From: Lachnospiraceae bacterium
GTDB lineage: Bacteria; Bacillota; Clostridia; Lachnospirales; Lachnospiraceae
DNA: 47,589 nucleotides
Assembly: GCA_017938145.1 (NCBI GenBank)
Contig: JAGBCB010000003.1
Location: 1-47,589 of the forward strand
Direction of reading: 5' to 3'
Shown here piece after piece: positions 1 through 6,892 of this stretch (position 1 is the first letter of the stretch; each line of letters starts with the position of its first letter). The notes beneath the pieces are model-generated. The model saw only the letters and a list, made by a program, of their open reading frames with translations. It was not told the origin of the DNA and searched no databases. Position numbers and translations under genes: made by a program.

Positions 1-89
1 ATTACTAAAATAAGAACGATTTCAATCACCCCGACACCTCGGTTGTCCTCCCGGAAATTTGGTCTTTTATATGTTTTTCTCTTTCTCAT
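1..89 (-). CDS. Flp1-like type IVb pilin, N-terminal part (cut by window edge)
   Basis: Reading the minus strand from the ATG at 89 gives a short basic leader (MRKRKTYKRP) and then the start of a hydrophobic helix (RGVGVIEIVLILV). A Gly/Glu boundary followed by a hydrophobic run is the class III prepilin layout, and the sequence matches what I know of the Flp1-like pilins in clostridial Tad loci. The ribosome site AGGAGG lies 5 nt upstream and overlaps the end of tadC, so it is the next gene of the same operon. It would be the pilus subunit, cleaved by a prepilin peptidase and assembled by TadA/B/C. Only about 29 codons are in the window, so length and C-terminus are unknown. Confidence 0.7.
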   Translation of the reverse strand, partial: MRKRKTYKRPNFREDNRGVGVIEIVLILV

Positions 90-98
90 AGATTCCTC

Positions 99-1397
99 CT
101 AAAACGACTGAAATGCAGGTACAAGCAGGATGGCAAACACCAGAAATAACATGCCCATCATCGGAAGCAGCAGTTTGGTTCCCGCCTGCTCTCCTTTTTG
201 TCTGATATGTGCCTTTTCCTGTGCCATCACTTCCTTGGCCTCCTGTAATAATAAGTTCCGCATGCCCTGTACCCCTCTGGAAACACTCTGGGTAAGCAGT
301 GATGCCATGCGCCGGTATGCCAACACACCGATGCGCCGCCCGAAATCCTCATAGACTATGGTTTCGGAACGGCCGTTGTCCAGTTCCTGTTTTGTTACCT
401 TTAATTCCGAAGCCAATACATGCTTCGGTCCGTGATTTTTTTCATATTCCGCCGCCAGACGCACAAAGGCCTGACGCACGGAATTTCCGGCAGCAAGCAG
501 CAGGGAAAGCTTCGTTACAAATTCCGAATAACAACCCTCCGCCTGCTCCTTTCTTTCCTTGCGTTTGGTATCCAGACTTCCGAAATAACCGGAATACAAA
601 AGAAGCGGAACCGCTACAGCCAGCAGCACCAGAAATGCCGCCGCGCTAAAGCCGGCGGCTTCCTTCTGCCATACCGGATGTCCAAGCACCTGCTCCGGCA
701 GAAAAAACCGCTCCTGGGTCCGGCTGTCTTCCTCCAATGTAACCAGTTCTTTCTGCACCTGCTGCAAAAGAAGTTCCTCCTCGGTAAAAACCGCCGGATA
801 AACCGTGATTATCCGGGAAAACACCCGTTGCTCCGACCCATAAGAAATCTTTGCGGTAATTTCCACCTGTTCCGGTGTTTCCAAAGTACGGTTTAACACC
901 TCCCCTTCCGCTGTTACCAGCCAGGGGGCATCGGTGCTCCAGGATATTTCACCGCCGGTCCCGGGCAGTGCCGTCGGAAAAACCAAGTCCTCCGTGACCT
1001 TCTCAAGGCTTTCGTTTTCCCCCGGCACCACCTCGCAAAGATACTGCTCTGCTTCCCGGTGAAGCTCTTCTATCCGGTCCTCTTCATATTCCAGCGCACC
1101 CACACTGATGGGCAGCGATGTAACATCATCTTCCATAGACACCTGTACCTGAATCGATAGCGGTTCTTTTCCCGGAGCAGGCCGCAAAATTCCTTCTTCT
1201 GCCGGAGTCCGCCCGATAACCATCGCCGTTGCCAGGAAAAACACAGCTGCCGCAAGGCCCGGAAGAAGTTTTTTCTTCACCTCTGTATAAAGCAGTTCCC
1301 TGACTTCTTCCCTTGTTTTTCCCGGATACAGCTCCATAGCATCCCGAAGCTTTCCTTCCGGTACCAAAAGCCGGCTCATCCGGATTTTACTCTTCAT
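99..1397 (-). CDS. tadC: TadC-like inner-membrane platform protein with inserted Ig-like ectodomain
   Basis: A 432-residue membrane protein directly after tadB in the Tad operon. The C-terminal half (about 270-432) has the GspF/TadC character: a cytoplasmic helical block with an LLAAGNSVRQAF-type segment and a last membrane helix near 408-430. The N-terminal half is unusual for TadC: a membrane helix near 44-62, an extracytoplasmic stretch of about 180 residues, then a second helix near 247-268. Within that stretch, about 128-200 (PTALPGTGGEISWSTDAPWL, later ISYGSEQRVFSRIITV) resembles the atrophied bacterial Ig domains of surface proteins. It begins 3 nt after the tadB stop with GGAGGG upstream. 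The TadC role rests on position and the C-terminal half; the Ig-like call is my pattern reading. Confidence 0.72.
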   Translation of the reverse strand: MKSKIRMSRLLVPEGKLRDAMELYPGKTREEVRELLYTEVKKKLLPGLAAAVFFLATAMVIGRTPAEEGILRPAPGKEPLSIQVQVSMEDDVTSLPISVGALEYEEDRIEELHREAEQYLCEVVPGENESLEKVTEDLVFPTALPGTGGEISWSTDAPWLVTAEGEVLNRTLETPEQVEITAKISYGSEQRVFSRIITVYPAVFTEEELLLQQVQKELVTLEEDSRTQERFFLPEQVLGHPVWQKEAAGFSAAAFLVLLAVAVPLLLYSGYFGSLDTKRKERKEQAEGCYSEFVTKLSLLLAAGNSVRQAFVRLAAEYEKNHGPKHVLASELKVTKQELDNGRSETIVYEDFGRRIGVLAYRRMASLLTQSVSRGVQGMRNLLLQEAKEVMAQEKAHIRQKGEQAGTKLLLPMMGMLFLVFAILLVPAFQSF

Positions 1398-1400
1398 ACA

Positions 1401-2138
1401 TTATCCCTCCAGCTTTCCCACCTCGCCCCGGATCATCTTCTCTCCCAAAAGTTTTAGTCCAAAATGCGCCCCGAGCACACCCCACATAAACAAAATACCA
1501 AAGAAGTTGTGATACAGGGCATTACTCATGGTCGGAGCACAAAGCTTTAAATAAAGCAAAATCCCGTAGGGCACGGCACACATAATCTGAAATTCCATCT
1601 GCTTGGCCGCAATGGTGGTACGCAGCTCCCTCTTCAGCTCAATTTTGTCCTGCAGAACGCTTCCGGTCTGCCGGAGCACCTGAGACAAATTTCCTCCGGT
1701 GCGCTTTACCACCGCAAAAATGTCGGCCAGCTGTTTAATATCCTCCACGTCGGTGCGTTTTCCGAACTCCAGAAACACCTCTTCCATTCCGGTACCAAGG
1801 TCCATTTGCTTTGCCATAACCCGGAATTCCCGACAGATATCATGGTCTCTGCCGTGCAGCTGCTCCAGATTTTTTATGGACTCCCGTACACTGCTTTCCG
1901 GCGAATAACCTACGGCAAGACTGTTTTCCAGACAAACCAGAGCATCCTTAAATGCAAGATTCAGTTCCCACTTTTTCTTCCGGATAAGCTCCTTTTTCCG
2001 TAGAATGAGCGCCACCGGCACATACAGCAACAGAAGCAATGAAACCCATGCAAAATCAAAAAACAGCCACGCCGTCAACAGGACCTTGCAAAACACCGTC
2101 CCCAGGGGCAGCAGCTTTTGTTTCATCCAATTCTTCAT
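1401..2138 (-). CDS. tadB: TadB-like type II secretion F-domain membrane protein
   Basis: A 245-residue protein with a paired N-terminal membrane segment (about 10-45), a cytoplasmic helical F domain (about 55-175) and two C-terminal helices (about 180-235). The segment ALVCLENSLAVGYSPESSVR and a following GGNLSQVLRQTG are typical of the T2SSF/TadB fold. TadB and TadC form the platform that transmits TadA ATPase motion to pilin assembly. The start at 2138 has an AAGGAG and a GGAAGG just upstream. The first 27 codons overlap the end of tadA by 83 nt, a large overlap for an operon. It is followed by tadC after only 3 nt. Confidence 0.82.
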   Translation of the reverse strand: MKNWMKQKLLPLGTVFCKVLLTAWLFFDFAWVSLLLLLYVPVALILRKKELIRKKKWELNLAFKDALVCLENSLAVGYSPESSVRESIKNLEQLHGRDHDICREFRVMAKQMDLGTGMEEVFLEFGKRTDVEDIKQLADIFAVVKRTGGNLSQVLRQTGSVLQDKIELKRELRTTIAAKQMEFQIMCAVPYGILLYLKLCAPTMSNALYHNFFGILFMWGVLGAHFGLKLLGEKMIRGEVGKLEG

Positions 2139-3351
2139 CTGCCTTCCACTCCTTTATACCTGCCCGTTTCAGCTTCATCTGCTGGACAAACACGGCGTCA
2201 GTCCGCTTTAACGCTCCGGCAGAATCCTCCTCCCCTTCCTGAAAAACAAACAGGGGATTTTTTTCGATTTCACCGTCACGGCAGCCCAAAATTTCCGAGA
2301 TTTCCAACACACAGCGGCTTCCGTCCCGGAGTCTTCCCAGCTGCACCATTACATCAATGGCAGAGGCAATCTGCCGCCTTGCTGCCATCAGTGGAATGTC
2401 CGAGCCAAGCAGAACCATGGTTTCCAGGCGGTCCAGCATATCCGACGTGGAATTGCCGTGGCCGGTGGAAAGGGAGCCGTCATGGCCGGTATTCATAGCC
2501 TGCAACATGTCAATGGTTTCCGCACCGCGGACCTCACCGACGATAATCCGGTCGGGGCGCATACGAAGTGAGGAACGTATCAGCTCCCGAATACTGATTT
2601 CGCCGGCGCCCTCGGTGTTTTTGTTCCGTACTTCCAGGCGCACCAGATTTTCGATGCCGTTTACCTTAAGCTCTGCAGCATCTTCGATGGTAATAATTCG
2701 TTCTCCTTTGGGGATAAAAGCGGTAAGTGCATTTAAGAATGTGGTTTTTCCGGAACCGGTACCGCCGCAGATGAAAATATTATACTTTGCCTCTACCAAA
2801 AGCCTCAGAAACTCCGCCGCCTCCTTTGTGATGGCGCCAAGCTCAATCAGTTTATCCATGGTAAAGGGCTCTTTGGAAAATTTACGGATGGTGACAATGG
2901 GCCCGTTCAGCGCCACCGGAGGAAGTATCACATTGACACGGGACCCGTCCGAAAGCCTGGCATCCACAATAGGATTTGCCTCATTGACAATACGGTTAGC
3001 CTTTGCCACAATGAGCTGGACAATATCCTCCAGCTTCTGCCGGGATTCAAATTTCCTCTCCCAGCGGTGAATCTTACCACGCTCCTCCAGAAAAATATCT
3101 TCGAATCCGTTAATCATAATCTCCGTGATACTGTCCTGTTCCAAAATTTCTTCCAGAATATCCAACCCCCGGATGGAGGCATACAACTCCCGGCGTAGCT
3201 TTTCCTTCCCCTCCAGGGTCAGAAAGCTTTCCTTTGCCGCCTGCATAATCACCTGGTCGATTCTGCGGAACAAATCCTCCTCGGTAATCTCCTCCGAATA
3301 ATCGAAGGATGTTACCACGGCCTCACGGAGCCGCCTTTTTATTTCATCCAT
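2056..3351 (-). CDS. tadA: TadA/CpaF secretion ATPase
   Basis: A 431-residue hexameric ATPase of the CpaF/TadA family that powers Flp pilus assembly on the cytoplasmic face. An N-terminal helical domain covers about 1-120, followed by the RecA-like core. Walker A is GGTGSGKT at about 196-203, an Asp box-like GERIITIEDAAEL follows, Walker B is RIIVGEVRG at about 268-276, and a His box region GHDGSLSTGH follows. Length is normal for the family except for a tail of about 25 residues (ELDETKAAAPGD...) encoded inside the start of tadB. The gene begins 3 nt after the stop of the TadZ-like gene, so translation of the operon is probably coupled. Confidence 0.93.
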   Translation of the reverse strand: MDEIKRRLREAVVTSFDYSEEITEEDLFRRIDQVIMQAAKESFLTLEGKEKLRRELYASIRGLDILEEILEQDSITEIMINGFEDIFLEERGKIHRWERKFESRQKLEDIVQLIVAKANRIVNEANPIVDARLSDGSRVNVILPPVALNGPIVTIRKFSKEPFTMDKLIELGAITKEAAEFLRLLVEAKYNIFICGGTGSGKTTFLNALTAFIPKGERIITIEDAAELKVNGIENLVRLEVRNKNTEGAGEISIRELIRSSLRMRPDRIIVGEVRGAETIDMLQAMNTGHDGSLSTGHGNSTSDMLDRLETMVLLGSDIPLMAARRQIASAIDVMVQLGRLRDGSRCVLEISEILGCRDGEIEKNPLFVFQEGEEDSAGALKRTDAVFVQQMKLKRAGIKEWKADEELDETKAAAPGDGVLQGPVDGVAVF

Positions 3352-3354
3352 AGC

Positions 3355-4260
3355 CTACAGTGCCACCTCCCCATCCGGTGACACTTCTGTCAGCCGGGAT
3401 AAAATTCCCTGCTGTCCGGCGTATTTCATCTGCCGGTAAAATTCCTGTTTCCGCCGCTCGCCATCCTCTGTGCCTGAACAAACCAGATAAATCATCCCAC
3501 TCTGGTCCATGACGGAAACTACTCCTTCGTGAAACGCTCCTGCATGAAATACTACCTGCCGGTAGCCGCCGTATTCCCGGCAGCAAGCCACCAGCCGGCA
3601 CATTTCTTCCTCGGAATACTGCCATAAATCCGTGCAGTAATCCGGACCCAAAAAGCAGTCCGCCCCATTCCTCTTTGAAAGATTTTCAAACAGCTGTTTT
3701 GCCTGCACCCGGTCCTTTCGCATCAGATAAAGCAGCTCACTGACAGAAGCACCTGTGCCGTTCCCATCCGGTTCCCTGCCGCATCCGCCAAAGGGGTCCC
3801 AGGATAAAAACAACGTCTTCCCCTGTTTGGAAATCCCGGTTAAAAGCTTGTCCGCATAAGCTGCCGAAAGCACTGCGCTTTCCGGTGAAAACACGGTAAT
3901 CAGTTCGCTTTGAAGCTCTCTTCGTGCCATGTCCGAAAGCAGCATCCGCCGAAGCAATTCTCCTGCCTGCTGATACCGGAATAATACACTGTACCCGTCC
4001 GCTTCTTCCGCTTCCGGTTCTTCCTCCGAAAGTACCCACAAGCGTACGCCGTAGGGAATGGAAAGTGCCTCCGGCCGGGCAGCCTTATTTCCGCCAAGCA
4101 CAAGACAGGTTAACTGTTTCTGCCTGCAAAAATCCAAAAGTTCCTGCTCCTCCCGGAAAGAAACGGCAAAACACCCAATGTCTTTGCGCTCGTTGATATA
4201 CCGTTTAAAACGTTCTGCAAATGCGGTCTGCTCATCGAAAATTCCGATGATTTTCTCCAA
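3355..4260 (-). CDS. TadZ/CpaE-like localisation protein (divergent)
   Basis: About 301 residues from the start I prefer, the TTG at 4260, which has AAGGTG 5 nt upstream and gives LEKIIGIFDEQ. An upstream in-frame ATG at 4320 has no ribosome site. The first 110 residues look like a degenerate receiver domain. The rest (ITVFSPESAVLSAAYADKLL..., KTLFLSWDPFGGCG, later GADCFLGPDYCTDLW) resembles the ParA/MinD-like ATPase half of CpaE/TadZ proteins, but a canonical deviant Walker A is not evident. As first gene of the Tad operon just before tadA it is in the usual TadZ position. The family assignment is therefore partly from context. Confidence 0.68.
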   Translation of the reverse strand: MEKIIGIFDEQTAFAERFKRYINERKDIGCFAVSFREEQELLDFCRQKQLTCLVLGGNKAARPEALSIPYGVRLWVLSEEEPEAEEADGYSVLFRYQQAGELLRRMLLSDMARRELQSELITVFSPESAVLSAAYADKLLTGISKQGKTLFLSWDPFGGCGREPDGNGTGASVSELLYLMRKDRVQAKQLFENLSKRNGADCFLGPDYCTDLWQYSEEEMCRLVACCREYGGYRQVVFHAGAFHEGVVSVMDQSGMIYLVCSGTEDGERRKQEFYRQMKYAGQQGILSRLTEVSPDGEVAL

Positions 4261-4348
4261 TACAACACCTTGCCTTTCTCTTTTGATTTCCTTGTTGGGA
4301 ATCATGCGAATACATCGCAAGAAAATAAATTTGAATGTAGAAAATTTC

Positions 4349-4367
4349 TTTCCGGCGCTACCGGAAA
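4349..4367. repeat. Inverted repeat in the Tad operon leader
   Basis: TTTCCGG-CGCTA-CCGGAAA is a perfect 7-nt inverted repeat downstream of the Tad promoter and before the TTG start. It could be an RNA hairpin or a regulator site in the 5' leader. Confidence 0.4.
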
Positions 4368-4388
4368 CGTACTAGAAATTCTGGCTTC

Positions 4389-4417
4389 ATGATACGCCCT
4401 GTTTTTTTTCTTGTCAA
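4389..4417 (-). promoter_or_regulatory. Promoter of the Tad operon
   Basis: On the minus strand TTGACA (4417-4412), a 17-nt spacer and TATCAT (4394-4389) form a near-consensus housekeeping promoter, about 130 nt before the TadZ-like start. Confidence 0.75.
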
Positions 4418-4495
4418 TAAATTCGTGCAAATCTGCCAAGAAATTCGGAAGATTTAACGAAATTTGACCCTTTTTATTGGTAGGTTTTCACAAAC

Positions 4496-4524
4496 TTTTA
4501 TTTAAGGTCCGCAGTAGAAGACCT
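4496..4524 (-). terminator. Weak terminator after bofA
   Basis: On the minus strand AGGTC, a 10-nt loop and GACCT form a 5-bp stem followed by TTAAATAAAAG. It is placed between the bofA stop and the Tad promoter but is weak as an intrinsic terminator. Confidence 0.35.
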
Positions 4525-4532
4525 GCATGCAT

Positions 4533-4739
4533 CTAATAAAAATAGATTAGTGAAATCACAAAAACCGCAAGAAAGCCCGGCATCCCCAGAAGTGCCGTCA
4601 GCAAAAACGTGCCCGCATTTACTCCCGCAAGCACAGGAAAATCGTTGTGCAGACAAAGCTGCTCCAAAATATAAATCACCACAAGGCCCACCACGCCCCG
4701 AAACACCATATCCACCAACCGGTCTGTCCATGTTTTCAT
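4533..4739 (-). CDS. bofA: BofA-family pro-sigma-K processing inhibitor-like protein
   Basis: A small two-helix membrane protein. The core (VFRGVVGLVVIYILEQL..., VLAGVNAGTFLLTALLGMPG) carries the BofA signature of a first helix, a conserved Asn in GVNAGT, and LLGxPG at the start of the second helix. In Bacillus, BofA sits in the forespore membrane and restrains the SpoIVFB protease. I chose the ATG at 4739 (about 68 residues) because GGCAGG lies 8 nt upstream; a TTG at 4847 would add 36 unconserved residues and has no ribosome site. yaaL, its Bacillus neighbour, lies next to it here but divergently oriented. A BofA gene does not prove the host sporulates. Confidence 0.8.
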   Translation of the reverse strand: MKTWTDRLVDMVFRGVVGLVVIYILEQLCLHNDFPVLAGVNAGTFLLTALLGMPGFLAVFVISLIYFY

Positions 4740-4960
4740 ACCAAATGCCTGCCTTTCCGTCTGCGGCAACTTCTGCCGCCACACCTCATTTGTTCCAATG
4801 TATGCCTGTCCGTTTCCTGTTATGACTTTTTTAAAAAGAATGTACAAACTTTATGTATAAATGGATTTTTCAGGGACTATACTTAGAAAAAGGAGGCGTT
4901 GCTTTTTTCAGCACCGCCCCGCAGACAACCTGAATCAAAAAAGAAATCGAGGAATATTTT

Positions 4961-5206
4961 ATGAGCATATTTAAATCTTTCAAAAAGAAACGGCCAACCG
5001 CCACCGACATCCTAAAGGCAGAGCTTGACATGACCAAAGCCGAACTGGAAACCGCCTACTCCCATTTTGAAAACGTGGTGGACCCGGACCTGATTAGCAG
5101 CAGCATTTATCATATCAACTCCATCCAGGAGCGGTACAAGTACTTAATGAAACTGATTAAAGCGGTGGAGGCAGAGAACAAGGCAAAACAGAATGCCGCG
5201 CCGTGA
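4961..5206 (+). CDS. yaaL: YaaL/DUF2508 family protein
   Basis: An 81-residue soluble, mostly helical protein with a basic N-terminus (SFKKKRPTATD). The stretch AYSHFENVVDPDLISSSIYHINSIQERYKYLMK fits the DUF2508 pattern (A..hFe.v.dpdli...I....ai..rY.yLlk). Function is not established. In Bacillus it lies between recR and bofA, and its closeness to bofA here supports the call. The start has GAGG 8 nt upstream. The 121 nt between 4740 and 4960 hold both divergent starts; no convincing promoter was found there. Confidence 0.8.
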   Translation: MSIFKSFKKKRPTATDILKAELDMTKAELETAYSHFENVVDPDLISSSIYHINSIQERYKYLMKLIKAVEAENKAKQNAAP

Positions 5207-5279
5207 GCTCCCCCGATAACTCATAGCATTTCCTCAAAAAAGTCAAGAAATTCTTTCCTTTTGATGTATAATGTAGTTA

Positions 5280-5289
5280 CATCGCGATG
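5280..5289. promoter_or_regulatory. Palindrome before the AraC-type gene
   Basis: CATCGCGATG is a perfect 10-nt palindrome 8 nt after a TATAAT (5267-5272) and 18 nt before the start codon. It may be a regulator site; the -35 region is poor. Confidence 0.35.
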
Positions 5290-5306
5290 AAAGAAAGGAA
5301 CTGGCT

Positions 5307-6794
5307 ATGAGTTATCCGTTACATACATACGCCATCATTGGTTATATCGAATCCCACCTTGGCGAAGGAAAACTGGACTATGCCCGGCTGGAGCGGCAAA
5401 TTGGTTTTTCTTATGCCCATATCCGGGATTTTTTTAAAAAGCACACCGGCATTTCCCTGGGGCAGTACATTAGACAACGCCAATTATTTGCCTCTGCTTT
5501 TGAGCTTCTGCACACAGATAAGTCCATTATGGAACTGGCACTTACCTATGGTTTTTCCAATCACGAAAGCTACACCCGGGCCTTCACAAAGCACATGGGC
5601 AAATCCCCCAGTGCCTTTCGTGCGGAACGTCCGTTAATGGGAAAATCAGAACTGGCTGATGGTATTTACGGCATCGGATTACTCGGTCATAAAGAGCGAA
5701 GGAGCGATGTTATGATGAAAGAAAAATATCAGAATAGCGAAAGCACCATTTTATATGGTGTACCAAAAGTAGAATGGGGAACCTATGGCGGTTCCACACC
5801 GTATCCAATCTGCCTAAAAGCCTGTACCGACTATCTCGGAGAGGATTTAGATTACGCAACACTGCTGGTATCCTGCGGCGGAGCCTTCCGTTTCACCTGG
5901 AATTCCGAAGAATGGGACTTAAGTAACGTAGACATTTACCATACTTTTACCGAAGGCACCGAGGAAACCATATACTCTTATGCCGCAAAAGCACTGGGCA
6001 GGGAATTTTCCATGCTGGACAGAACCGAATCCACTACCAAAGAAGACTTTATCAACTTCATAAAGCAGCACATTGACGAAGGTTATCCTTGCATTGCCCA
6101 GGGTATCATCGGACCTCCGGAAGCCTGTATCATTACCGGCTACCGCAACAACGGGAACACCCTGCTTGGCTGGAACTTCTTCCAAAATGACCCTGCCTTT
6201 GGCGGGGAAGTGCAGTTTGATGACTGCGGCTATTTTATCTGTGATAACTGGTGGGAAAATACCGATACTCAGTCTGTCATGTGTCTCGGCCCGGTGATTG
6301 GAGCCGCCCACTCCACCAAAGAAGTTCTCCAAACTGCAGTTACTGTTATGACACCACGGGAAGACGGGGGCTATCGCAAAGGCACGGCCGGATTTTCTGC
6401 CTGGGCCAAAATGCTTTGCGATGACACCGCATTTCCTACCACAAACGACGCTATCCTGTTTGAACGCATGCTCTGCCAGGACGATGCCACTACCTGCCTC
6501 ATTGACGGACGGGGCTGCGCCGCAGAGTACTTTAAGAGGCTTTCGGAAGCCCCTGCCAAAGGCACCTCTGTTGAAACTTTAGCGAAATATAAATCTTTAT
6601 CCGAACTTTTCTCCAAGACAAAAGCATTGGCAGAACAAACCTGGTCCCTGCTTGGTGGCTGGGATAACATGGAACAGCGCCCGACAAAGCTGGCAGAACG
6701 GGCAACGAGAGAAAAAGCCTGTGAGTATATTAAGCAGATAGAGGCGCTGGAGAAGCAGAGCTTTAATATCTTACAGGAAGTTGTTACAAACTAA
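5307..6794 (+). CDS. AraC-family regulator fused to a BtrH-like domain
   Basis: A 495-residue two-part protein. Residues 1-108 are an AraC DNA-binding domain with both helix-turn-helix motifs; the second reads SIMELALTYGFSNHESYTRAFTKHMGKSPSAFR. From about residue 135 the protein resembles the butirosin biosynthesis protein H N-terminal family (GGSTPYPICLKACTDYLG, LLVSCGGAFRFTWN), a papain-like fold with a Cys near the start and an aromatic GW(N)F strand later. Such fusions probably sense or process a small molecule, but neither ligand nor chemistry is known. AAGGA lies 7 nt before the ATG. It stands alone and ends at a strong bidirectional terminator. Confidence 0.75.
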   Translation: MSYPLHTYAIIGYIESHLGEGKLDYARLERQIGFSYAHIRDFFKKHTGISLGQYIRQRQLFASAFELLHTDKSIMELALTYGFSNHESYTRAFTKHMGKSPSAFRAERPLMGKSELADGIYGIGLLGHKERRSDVMMKEKYQNSESTILYGVPKVEWGTYGGSTPYPICLKACTDYLGEDLDYATLLVSCGGAFRFTWNSEEWDLSNVDIYHTFTEGTEETIYSYAAKALGREFSMLDRTESTTKEDFINFIKQHIDEGYPCIAQGIIGPPEACIITGYRNNGNTLLGWNFFQNDPAFGGEVQFDDCGYFICDNWWENTDTQSVMCLGPVIGAAHSTKEVLQTAVTVMTPREDGGYRKGTAGFSAWAKMLCDDTAFPTTNDAILFERMLCQDDATTCLIDGRGCAAEYFKRLSEAPAKGTSVETLAKYKSLSELFSKTKALAEQTWSLLGGWDNMEQRPTKLAERATREKACEYIKQIEALEKQSFNILQEVVTN

Positions 6795-6818
6795 CACATT
6801 ACTCATCACAACCTACGC

Positions 6819-6867
6819 AAAAGAGGCTGTTGCAAAAGCCAAAAATATCCTTGCAACAGCCTCTTTT
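6819..6867. terminator. Bidirectional terminator between AraC-type gene and glgP
   Basis: AAAAGAGGCTGTTGCAA and TTGCAACAGCCTCTTTT form a perfect 17-bp stem with a 15-nt loop. A and T runs on both sides let it work for the two convergent genes. Confidence 0.93.
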
Positions 6868-6892
6868 ATTGTATTGTTATAGACTCTCTTAA

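Noticed and set aside
420-896. Long plus-strand frames opposite tadC
   Set aside because: They are antisense shadows of the tadC gene, without ribosome sites and rich in Leu/Gln/His/Arg runs typical of complementary reading.
4848-4960. Terminator-like GC stem (GGCGTTGC/GCACCGCC) between bofA and yaaL
   Set aside because: The stem is imperfect with mismatches and lies between divergent starts, where a terminator is not expected.
6819-6867. Inverted repeat of an insertion sequence
   Set aside because: Short loop and flanking A/T runs between convergent genes make it a bidirectional terminator; no transposase or target duplication.
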